DNA of 5,298 nucleotides from Planctomycetota bacterium. Its GTDB lineage: Bacteria; Planctomycetota; UBA1135; UBA2386. Location of the stretch: positions 1 through 5,298 of the forward strand of contig JAEYTU010000408.1 of the NCBI GenBank assembly GCA_023433825.1, given 5' to 3'. The first letter of the stretch is position 1; the number at the start of each line of letters is the position of its first letter. The notes beneath the pieces were generated by a model. The model ran no database searches and was not told the origin of the DNA. It saw nothing but the letters and a program-made list of their open reading frames with translations. A program made the translations under genes and the position numbers. Of this stretch, positions 1-5,298 are shown piece by piece.

Positions 1-1370
1 GCGCGACGACGAAGCAGATCGACGCCGTCGCGACGAAGGCGCTCGGGATGACGGTCGGTTCGTTCACGGCGATGAACCTGACCGGCGGCAACCCGATCAC
101 GGCCGTCGGCCTCGACAACTACACGACGAAGATCAACGGCTGGTTCGGCACGCCGAAACTGCTGAAGGACGCCGTCGCCGAGAAGCGCGCGTGGGACGTG
201 CCCGGTCGCGGCGAGGACGTCGCCGTTCCGCCGGAGCTGGCGCGCGAGATCACCGACGAGTTGCGCGGTGCGTACTTCGGTCTGTGCGGCGAGATCGTCG
301 ACGCCGGGTTGATCACGGTCGGCGACTTCGACATGGCGCTCGAACTCGCGTTGGACATGAAGCCGGCGTTCCGATTCATGAACGAACTCGGCACCGACGA
401 GGCGCTGCGGCTCGTCGAGGCATATGCGCAGAAGAACCCCGGCTTCCCGGTCGCGAAGTGCATCCGCATGCACGGCGTCGAGGCGAAGCCGTTCGCGATC
501 CCGGTCGTCCAGCGCGTCGATCGCGACGGCATCGCCGTGCTGACGATCCGCCGACCGAAGGTGCTGAATGCGCTGAACCAGGGCGTGTTCGACGAGATCC
601 GCGACAAGGTCGCGGCGATCGAGAAGGACGACAGCATCCGCGGCGTCGTGCTGACCGGGTTCGGCGCGAAGGCGTTCGTGTCGGGCGCCGACGTCGGCTT
701 CCTCGCGAAGATCCAGGATCGCGCGCAGGGCGAGGCGACGTCGCGCGCGTCGCAACGTGTCGTCGACTTCGTCGCCGCGGCGAAGAAGCCGATCGTCTGC
801 GCGATGAACGGGCTCGCGTTCGGCGGCGGCAACGAACTCGCGATGGCGTGCACGATGCGGATCGCGCGCCGCGGCCAGAAGGTCTTCGTCGCGCAGCCGG
901 AACCGAACCTCGGGATCATCCCGGGTGCCGGCGGCTCGCAGCGGCTGCCGCGACTGATCGGACTCGAGCGAGCGGCGCGCATGCTGCGCACCGGCAAGCC
1001 GATCTCGTCGGCGAACGCGCTCGAATGGGGATTGATCTCCGAGGAGGTCGACGGCGATCTCGTCGGACGCGCGGTCGAACTCGCGCGCGAACTCGCCGAC
1101 GGCAAACGGCCGCGGCCGAAGATCGAGACCGGGCCGTTGCGTGACGTTCCGTCGGAGCTGCCGCCGGTCGACATCGGTCACCTGAGTCGCAAGGTCGACG
1201 CGATCCTGTGCAAGGCGATCCTCGACGGCGCGCGCGGGTCGCTGGCCGACGGCATCGAGATCGAGACGAAGGCGTTCGGCGATGTTTGCGGCACGAAGGA
1301 CATGCGGATCGGCGTCGACAACTTCCTGAAAAATGGTCCGCGCGCGCCGGCGCCGTTCGTCCACGACTGA
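1..1370 (+). CDS. 3-hydroxyacyl-CoA dehydrogenase / enoyl-CoA hydratase fusion protein, 3' part (N-terminus beyond left edge)
   Basis: Beta-oxidation enzyme: it would hydrate trans-2-enoyl-CoA and oxidise the resulting 3-hydroxyacyl-CoA with NAD+, in the cytoplasm. The frame is open from base 3 with no stop, giving 455 visible residues. The ATG at base 48 lies inside a conserved domain (ALGMTVGSF, like the LGMPMGPF stretch of dehydrogenases), so it is not the start. Visible residues 1-60 and about 80-160 look like the two halves of the 3-hydroxyacyl-CoA dehydrogenase C-terminal domain. Residues about 168-370 are a crotonase domain with oxyanion-hole motifs FVSGADV and GLAFGGGNEL. Glu278 (bases 834-836) and Glu300 in QPEPNLG (bases 900-902) match the two catalytic glutamates of rat crotonase (Glu144, Glu164), so hydratase activity is likely intact. 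A helical tail follows, ending PFVHD. The dehydrogenase-hydratase order is opposite to FadB and like B. subtilis FadN. The Rossmann NAD domain is inferred to lie off the left edge. Which chain length it prefers cannot be read from the sequence. Confidence 0.93.
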   Translation, partial: ATTKQIDAVATKALGMTVGSFTAMNLTGGNPITAVGLDNYTTKINGWFGTPKLLKDAVAEKRAWDVPGRGEDVAVPPELAREITDELRGAYFGLCGEIVDAGLITVGDFDMALELALDMKPAFRFMNELGTDEALRLVEAYAQKNPGFPVAKCIRMHGVEAKPFAIPVVQRVDRDGIAVLTIRRPKVLNALNQGVFDEIRDKVAAIEKDDSIRGVVLTGFGAKAFVSGADVGFLAKIQDRAQGEATSRASQRVVDFVAAAKKPIVCAMNGLAFGGGNELAMACTMRIARRGQKVFVAQPEPNLGIIPGAGGSQRLPRLIGLERAARMLRTGKPISSANALEWGLISEEVDGDLVGRAVELARELADGKRPRPKIETGPLRDVPSELPPVDIGHLSRKVDAILCKAILDGARGSLADGIEIETKAFGDVCGTKDMRIGVDNFLKNGPRAPAPFVHD

Positions 1371-1401
1371 CGGACAGAGTTCGTCGACCCGCGACGGGGA
1401 T
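1371..1401. terminator. Possible small hairpin between convergent genes
   Basis: This 31-bp gap separates the ends of two converging genes. Bases 1382-1396 read CGTCG-ACCCG-CGACG, a 5-bp perfect stem with a 5-base loop; two U-G wobble pairs could extend it in a plus-strand transcript. On the other strand CCCG-TCG-CGGG is an alternative short stem. There is no T-run on either side, so an intrinsic terminator is only a weak possibility. In sequence this rich in CG, such short stems also arise by chance. Confidence 0.2.
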
Positions 1402-2145
1402 TCAGCGCGCGAAGAACGCGGCGACGAACGGAGTCGCCGGCGCTGCGGCGACGGCCGCGACCGCGCCGGCCTGCGTGACGCGGCCCGACTCCATGACGAC
1501 GACCCGTTGCGCGAAGCGACGAACGTCGTCGGGGTCGTGCGTGACGTGCACGACGGCAGCGTGCTGCGCCGCCGCGATCGCGACGATCCGCTCGCCGATC
1601 GCGCACCGCGTCAGCACGTCGAGGTTCGCCAGCGGTTCGTCGAGCAGCAGCAGGCGCGAGCCGCCGGCCAGTGCGCGCGCGAGCGCCAGCCGTTGCGACT
1701 CGCCGCCGGAGAGCTGCGACGGCCGGTGGTCGGCACGTTCGGCCAGTCCGACCGTTGCGAGGAGATCGTTCGCCGCCGGCGTCCGCTGCGCATGCGGAAC
1801 GCCGCGCCAACGCAGCGCCAGCGTCAGGTGGCCGCGCGCCGTCAGGTGCGGCCAGAGCGCGAGATCCTGCGCGATCATCCCGATCCGGCGGTGCTCCGGT
1901 TCGACGAACGTCGATGCATCGGCCGCGTTCGACCACGGCTCGTCGCCGAAGCGCACCGCGCCCGCGGTCGGCCGCACGAAGCCGGCGAGACACCGAAGAA
2001 GCGTCGTCTTCCCGGCGCCCGACGGTCCGACGACCGCGAGGTGCTCGCCCGGCGCAACGGTCAGGTCGACACCGTCGACGAGCTGCATTCGCCCGAGGCG
2101 GTAGCCGAGACCGGCCGTCGCGAGACCCGTTCCGGTGGTGTTCAT
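1402..2145 (-). CDS. ABC importer ATP-binding protein, short form without TOBE domain
   Basis: ATPase subunit that powers the importer encoded just upstream; it works as a dimer on the cytoplasmic face of the permease. The protein has 247 residues and a complete set of nucleotide-binding motifs: Walker A GPSGAGKTT at 40-48, Q-loop Gln93 in IAQDLALWPHLT, signature LSGGE at 145-149, Walker B LLLLDEP at 165-171 with catalytic Glu170, D-loop NLD at 174-176 and H-loop His203. It ends soon after the core fold, so the C-terminal TOBE domain found in FbpC/PotA-type ATPases (about 350 residues) is absent. The size is closer to ThiQ (about 230 residues). The start is ATG at 2145, chosen because it overlaps the permease stop as ATGA and has a GGAGGTG ribosome-binding site 8 bases upstream; a longer open frame running further upstream only shadows the permease gene. 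It is the last gene of the operon. Substrate is not indicated by this subunit. Confidence 0.93.
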   Translation of the reverse strand: MNTTGTGLATAGLGYRLGRMQLVDGVDLTVAPGEHLAVVGPSGAGKTTLLRCLAGFVRPTAGAVRFGDEPWSNAADASTFVEPEHRRIGMIAQDLALWPHLTARGHLTLALRWRGVPHAQRTPAANDLLATVGLAERADHRPSQLSGGESQRLALARALAGGSRLLLLDEPLANLDVLTRCAIGERIVAIAAAQHAAVVHVTHDPDDVRRFAQRVVVMESGRVTQAGAVAAVAAAPATPFVAAFFAR

Positions 2146-3644
2146 GCGATCCGCACCTCCGTGCGAACGACGGCGACGTGGACCGCGAGCGGCAGCACGC
2201 CGGCGCCGGCCACCAGGAGTGCGATCGCCGCGACGTCGGCCTCGCGCGCGAAGACGACGTGCGAGTACAGGTGGTAGGTCAGCGACGACTGCCCGGCGCG
2301 CAGCAGCACCGAGGCGTCGGTCTCGCGCAGTGCGAACGCGAACGCGACACACCACGCACCGAGCGCCGACGTGCGGATCAGCGGCCAGGTCACGCGTGCG
2401 AAGCGTGAGAACGGCGCCCCGCCGGCGACGCGCGCTGCTTCGTCGAGCGATCGGTCGACGCGCGCTGCGGCGTCGGCCAGCGGTAGGTAGCCGAACGCGA
2501 GGTACCGACCGGCAGCCGCGAGCACGACGATCGCCGGGCCGGTGTAGATCGCGTCGAACGGCGCGTGGTTCCACGTGCGCACGAGTCCGATCCCGAGCGT
2601 CAGCGCCGGAACCGCGAGCGGCGCGGTGATCAGCAGGTCGAGTGCCATCGACGGACGGCGTGCGGCGCGCAGCGCCAACGGCAGCGCGATCGCGACGATC
2701 AGCGTCGCGGCGGCGGCGGCGATCGCCATCGTCGTGCCGATTCGGTCGAGTGCGCGTCCGGCGTGTTCGACGACGCGCGCGAACGATCCTGCCTGCACGG
2801 CCAGCGCGCCGAACGGCACGGCCGACACGACGACGCCGAGCGACGCGACTGCGGCGAACGTCGGCCACTTCGCGCGGCGCAGCGGCACCGGTGGCGCCGG
2901 CTCGAACCGCGCGCCGACCGTCGCGCCGACGCCGCTCCGCCGGCGCAGCGTCAGCCACAGGAATGCCGCGCACGGCAGCGCGATCGGCAGCGCGACGGCG
3001 AACGCTGCCGCGCCGCGAAGCCCCTGGTGGTGCACGTAGACCGAGTCGGCGGCGACGGTGAACTTCGCGCCGACACTCGTCAGGAAGTCCGCGACCGCGA
3101 AGTCACCGACGACGAACACGGCCGCCAACGCCGCACCGGCGAGTGCGCCGGGGATCGCCTGTCGGAACTCGTCGAGCACGGCCGCGCGACGCCCCCCGAG
3201 CAGCAGCGCCGATTCGCGGCGCGCGCGTCCGACCTGACGCAACGAGCGCATCGCGAGCAGCATCACGATCGGCGTCGCCGTCATCGCATGGACGACGACG
3301 ATCGCCGCCATCCCGTCGAACCGAAACGCGGTCGCCCACGTCAACGCGTGCACCAACGGTGGCAGGAACAGCGGCAACACGAGCAGCGCCGCGAGCACGC
3401 GGCGAAACGGCAAGTCCGTTCGCGCGAGCAACCATGCCAGCACGACGCCGATCGGGACCGCGACGGCGAGCACGAATGCGAGCAACGCGTAGCTGGCGCC
3501 GATCCGTTCCCATGCGATCGGATCCGCGAGTGCCGCCAATGCGTCGAGCGGTGCACGCAGCATGTCGACGCTCGCGAGCGCGATCGGCAGCGCGCCGAGA
3601 GCGACCGTCGCGACCAGCGCGACTCGGAACGGCGTCAACCTCAC
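2142..3644 (-). CDS. ABC importer permease, fused two-domain (FbpB/ThiP-type)
   Basis: Inner-membrane channel of the importer. The 500-residue protein is a tandem fusion of two binding-protein-dependent permease domains, so one chain supplies both halves. Hydrophobic stretches suggest about 12 membrane segments: roughly 8-26, 51-75, 82-104, 113-133, 167-190 and 212-233, then 262-284, 304-326, 335-355, 369-389, 427-440 and 470-492. A basic linker (about 234-260) joins the halves. Each half has the EAA loop that docks the ATPase. The second is textbook (EAARVAGG at 402-409 with Val418 and Trp420-Pro421); the first is degenerate (ESALLLGG at 144-151, ending AIPG at 163-166). Length and layout match FbpB/SfuB-like and ThiP-like proteins (about 500-540 residues). 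The start is GTG at 3644, forming a GTGA overlap with the stop of the binding-protein gene; no clear Shine-Dalgarno precedes it, so it is probably translated by coupling. The end overlaps the ATPase start as ATGA. Family assignment is firm; the transported substrate is not. Confidence 0.92.
   Translation of the reverse strand: MRLTPFRVALVATVALGALPIALASVDMLRAPLDALAALADPIAWERIGASYALLAFVLAVAVPIGVVLAWLLARTDLPFRRVLAALLVLPLFLPPLVHALTWATAFRFDGMAAIVVVHAMTATPIVMLLAMRSLRQVGRARRESALLLGGRRAAVLDEFRQAIPGALAGAALAAVFVVGDFAVADFLTSVGAKFTVAADSVYVHHQGLRGAAAFAVALPIALPCAAFLWLTLRRRSGVGATVGARFEPAPPVPLRRAKWPTFAAVASLGVVVSAVPFGALAVQAGSFARVVEHAGRALDRIGTTMAIAAAAATLIVAIALPLALRAARRPSMALDLLITAPLAVPALTLGIGLVRTWNHAPFDAIYTGPAIVVLAAAGRYLAFGYLPLADAAARVDRSLDEAARVAGGAPFSRFARVTWPLIRTSALGAWCVAFAFALRETDASVLLRAGQSSLTYHLYSHVVFAREADVAAIALLVAGAGVLPLAVHVAVVRTEVRIA
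2154..2160 (-). promoter_or_regulatory. Strong Shine-Dalgarno site (GGAGGTG) for the ATPase gene
   Basis: On the minus strand GGAGGTG lies 8 bases before the ATG at 2145, inside the last codons of the permease gene. It fixes the ATPase start and suggests that this gene is initiated efficiently as well as by coupling to permease translation. The binding-protein and permease starts have no comparable site. Confidence 0.8.
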
Positions 3645-4654
3645 CGGAACCGCTGATTCAGTTCGGCGAGGCGCTGTTCGACGAGCAACCCGACCCGCGT
3701 CAGGTCGACCTCCATCGCGACGAACTCGCCCGGTGTCTGCACTTCCGGTGGACGCTCGACGCCGGGCTTCAGCGGAATGTGGCCGCGCGGATGGAACGCG
3801 AGGATCTCCTCCGCTCGGTCCGACAGCAGGAACTCGATCAGCTTGCGCGCCGACTCGGGGTTCGGTCCGCCGCGAACGCGTGCGACCGTGTTCGGGATCA
3901 GCAGCGTGCCGATGCCGTCTTGATCCGGAAGGATCGCGTCGACCGGCTTGCCCTCGTTGCGCACCAGTCGGTAGTCGCTGGAGTCGGTCAGTCCGAACGC
4001 GATCTCACCGCTGCCGACGAGCTGCGCGAGCCGGCCGTTCCCCGCCGGCAGATGGCATTCGTTCGCGATCACACCGGCGAGGAACCGCTCGGTCTCCGCC
4101 TCGCCGATCCGCTCGAACAGCGCCGTCACGTGCGTCAGCGTCGTGCCGGTCACCGGCCGGACGAAGCCGGCCTTCCCCTTCCACTTCGGATCGATCAGGT
4201 CCCAGATGCTCGTCGGTCGCTGCGAAGCGGGGACGAGTTCGGTGTTGACGATCAGCACGCGTGCGCGCGCGGCGAATCCGAACCACCAGCCGTCGGCGTC
4301 GCGATACCGCGCCGGAATGCGGTCGGAGCCCGCCGGCGCCGGGTCGAGTCGTTCGAGGACGCCATGACGCTGCAACCGCACGGTGTTCGCAGCCTCGCTG
4401 TTCCAGAACACGTCGGCGCGCGGACGACCCTTCTCCTCGATCAACAACTGCACGAGCCCGACGGTCTTGTCGCGTTCGGTGTCGGCCTGCAGTTCGACGT
4501 GGATCCCGGTCTCCTTCTCGAACACGTCGATCACGGCGCGCGCCGTCGGTTCGTTCAGCGATGTGTAGAGGACGACCGTCTGCCGCTCGTCGCGGCCGCA
4601 ACCGAGCAGCAACGAGGTCGAGAGCGCGAACAGCGCGGACAGGAAGCGTCTCAT
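3641..4654 (-). CDS. ABC importer substrate-binding lipoprotein (ferric-type family 1 fold, substrate uncertain)
   Basis: Captures the substrate outside the inner membrane and delivers it to the permease. The protein has 337 residues. It starts with a lipoprotein signal: MRRF, a hydrophobic stretch to Leu17, and lipobox LLGC with the lipidated Cys19; Gly20 follows, so there is no Asp retention signal. Conserved blocks of the ferric-type binding-protein family follow: VVLYTSLNEP at 27-36, ADVFWNSEAAN at 80-90, RARVLIVNT at 130-138, WDLIDPKWKGK at 151-161 and LLIPNTVA at 251-258. The paired tyrosines used for Fe3+ in FbpA/FutA are replaced by TDSSDYR (223-229), and other ligand positions also differ, so iron is not secure; hexose phosphate, thiamine or a phosphonate are alternatives. 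The ATG at 4654 was chosen because the signal peptide begins there; the frame extends to a TTG at 4759, but those 35 residues are Arg-rich and precede the signal. A weak GGTGA lies just upstream. First gene of the importer operon; its TGA overlaps the permease GTG. Confidence 0.88.
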   Translation of the reverse strand: MRRFLSALFALSTSLLLGCGRDERQTVVLYTSLNEPTARAVIDVFEKETGIHVELQADTERDKTVGLVQLLIEEKGRPRADVFWNSEAANTVRLQRHGVLERLDPAPAGSDRIPARYRDADGWWFGFAARARVLIVNTELVPASQRPTSIWDLIDPKWKGKAGFVRPVTGTTLTHVTALFERIGEAETERFLAGVIANECHLPAGNGRLAQLVGSGEIAFGLTDSSDYRLVRNEGKPVDAILPDQDGIGTLLIPNTVARVRGGPNPESARKLIEFLLSDRAEEILAFHPRGHIPLKPGVERPPEVQTPGEFVAMEVDLTRVGLLVEQRLAELNQRFR

Positions 4655-4774
4655 CCCGTCACCATAGAGCGCGTGCGCGGCCTCGTCGCAGACGCGTCGC
4701 GCAGCGCCTCGGCGCGGGCGAACCTGCACGTTCGTCGTGTCACGGCGCCGGAACGGCAACGCCGCGACCGCGCA
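4655..4774. other. 120-bp intergenic region upstream of the importer operon
   Basis: This gap between the repeat-protein stop and the binding-protein ATG is the only space that could hold a dedicated promoter for the importer. I saw no convincing -35/-10 pair on the minus strand. The best -10-like hexamer, TATGGT at 4666-4661, sits so close to the ATG that it would imply a leaderless message, and it has no -35 partner. I see no TPP riboswitch core (no CUGAGA element) and no Fur-like AT-rich palindrome. The one notable element is the short inverted repeat at 4719-4734. The genes on both sides point the same way, so read-through from upstream is possible. Confidence 0.5.
4719..4734. repeat. Short inverted repeat CGAAC-N6-GTTCG
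   Basis: Perfect 5-bp arms around a 6-base centre, about 65 bp before the binding-protein start. It could be an operator half-site pair or a weak hairpin at the end of the upstream gene's message. The arms resemble a Gram-positive-type LexA box, but that box has a 4-base centre, so the match is not good. Five-base arms can occur by chance. Confidence 0.3.
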
Positions 4775-5298
4775 TCACGGTCGCACGGTCAACGTCTGCG
4801 CATCGCCGTCGAACGCGACGACGGCGACCGGCTCGAACGCGTCGGTTCGGCGCACTTCGAACGCGAACGGACCGTCGCGCAGCCCGCGCAGCGTGACTTC
4901 GCCGGCGTCGTTCGTGTTGCCGCGCGACCGCGCGTCGTCGTGCTCGGCCGCGGCGACGACGTGCACGTGCGGTACCGGCCGCGACTCGGTGTCGACGACG
5001 CGAACCGTCAGCGGGACGTCCGGCGCCAGATCGAGTTCGAGGTCGACGTCGGACGTCACGGCAACCTCGCGACGCAGCCCGAGGAGTCCATCGTGTGGCA
5101 GCACCCGAAGGTGATAGCTGCCAGCGATCAACGCCCGGAACGTGAACGCTCCGGAGAGATCCGTCGACGCACGCAGCACGAGGCCGCAACCCTGCAGGAT
5201 CACGGCGACGGCGGCGCGCGGATTGCCTGCGTCGTCCTTGACGCGTCCGACGACACGCGGCGACGGCGTCAACCGGACGTCGGCGAGCGGGACCAGAC
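4775..5298 (-). CDS. Carboxypeptidase-regulatory-like repeat protein, C-terminal part (N-terminus beyond right edge)
   Basis: The last 173 residues of a probably secreted or surface protein. The frame is open to the right edge without a stop; a TTG at 5272 exists but lies in continuous coding sequence (LVPLADVRLTPSPRVVGRV), so this is taken as a partial gene. Two tandem beta-sandwich repeats can be seen. The first runs from RVVGRVKDDAGNPRAAVAV through STDLSGAFTFRALIAGSYHL to about LDLAP; the second from LTVRVVDTESRPVPHVHV through TNDAGEVTLRGL to the C-terminus TLTVRP. The G-V-x-D-x-x-G-x-P...TDxxGxFxFxxLxxGxYxL pattern is that of carboxypeptidase D regulatory-like / Cna-B-like domains, which serve as structural or binding modules. 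No catalytic domain, membrane anchor or sorting motif is visible in this part, so the role is unknown. It lies on the same strand as the importer, 120 bp upstream, but nothing shows a functional link. Confidence 0.8.
   Translation of the reverse strand, partial: LVPLADVRLTPSPRVVGRVKDDAGNPRAAVAVILQGCGLVLRASTDLSGAFTFRALIAGSYHLRVLPHDGLLGLRREVAVTSDVDLELDLAPDVPLTVRVVDTESRPVPHVHVVAAAEHDDARSRGNTNDAGEVTLRGLRDGPFAFEVRRTDAFEPVAVVAFDGDAQTLTVRP

Noticed and set aside
119..1174. Long open frame of 351 codons on the minus strand opposite the beta-oxidation gene
   Set aside because: It is antisense to a gene with clear conserved domains; the Ser/Arg/Pro-rich translation has no recognisable motif. Long antisense frames are expected when stop codons are rare in very G+C-rich DNA.
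2708..2720. (CGG)4 microsatellite as a slippage or phase-variation tract
   Set aside because: It encodes a short Ala run in a membrane segment of the permease, is only four units long, and is a triplet repeat, so length changes would not shift the frame.
2146..2973. Upstream extension of the ATPase reading frame
   Set aside because: It overlaps the permease in another frame and is low-complexity Arg/Ala-rich sequence. The ATG at 2145 has a strong ribosome-binding site and the ATGA junction.
2565..3656. Long plus-strand frame of 363 codons opposite the permease
   Set aside because: The product is a run of Arg, Asp, Gln and Glu without domain character and mirrors the codon bias of the permease on the other strand.
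4661..4666. TATGGT as a -10 promoter element for the importer
   Set aside because: It matches the consensus at only 4 of 6 positions, has no -35 partner, and is so close to the ATG that the message would be leaderless.
4719..4734. LexA (SOS) box
   Set aside because: The arms match CGAAC/GTTCG, but the spacer is 6 bases instead of 4 and the downstream genes are not SOS functions.
4655..4759. Longer start (TTG at 4759) for the binding protein
   Set aside because: It would put 35 Arg-rich residues before a well-formed lipoprotein signal peptide, which would then be internal.

Overview
The window is a very G+C-rich (about 70% by eye) and densely coding bacterial chromosome segment. It has five protein genes, two of them cut by the window edges. 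Codon use is strongly biased: NCG codons (GCG, ACG, TCG, CCG) are heavily used, Ile is almost always ATC, and all four visible stops are TGA. A lipoprotein-type solute-binding protein, plus a cut-off protein with carboxypeptidase-regulatory-like beta-sandwich repeats, suggests a Gram-negative-type, high-GC lineage. Planctomycetota, Myxococcota or Acidobacteriota would all fit, but nothing in the window fixes the phylum.

Left part (1-1370, + strand): the C-terminal 455 residues of a multifunctional fatty-acid beta-oxidation protein. The visible part holds the C-terminal (substrate/dimer) region of 3-hydroxyacyl-CoA dehydrogenase, followed by an enoyl-CoA hydratase (crotonase) domain with both catalytic glutamates. 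The dehydrogenase-then-hydratase order is the reverse of FadB and resembles Bacillus FadN and the archaeal Msed_0399-type enzymes. The NAD-binding domain must lie beyond the left edge.

Middle part (4654 down to 1402, - strand): a compact three-gene ABC importer operon. It encodes a substrate-binding lipoprotein, a fused two-half permease of about 12 membrane segments, and a short ATPase. Successive genes overlap by 4 bp (GTGA, then ATGA), and the ATPase has a strong GGAGGTG ribosome-binding site inside the permease gene. The layout is that of ferric-ion (FbpABC/SfuABC) and thiamine (ThiBPQ) importers. However, the binding protein lacks the usual ferric-binding tyrosines and lacks a recognisable ThiB motif, so its substrate is open. 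The operon converges on the beta-oxidation gene, with a 31-bp gap that can form a small hairpin.

Right part (5298 down to 4775, - strand): the C-terminal 173 residues of a protein made of carboxypeptidase-regulatory-like (Ig-like beta-sandwich) repeats, continuing beyond the right edge. It lies 120 bp upstream of the importer operon on the same strand. No RNA genes, mobile elements, CRISPR arrays or large repeats were seen, and no gene-free stretch exceeds 120 bp. I found no convincing new biological system. The points most worth a second look are the non-canonical binding site of the importer and a marked excess of GATC, with four GCGATCGC octamers in the importer genes.
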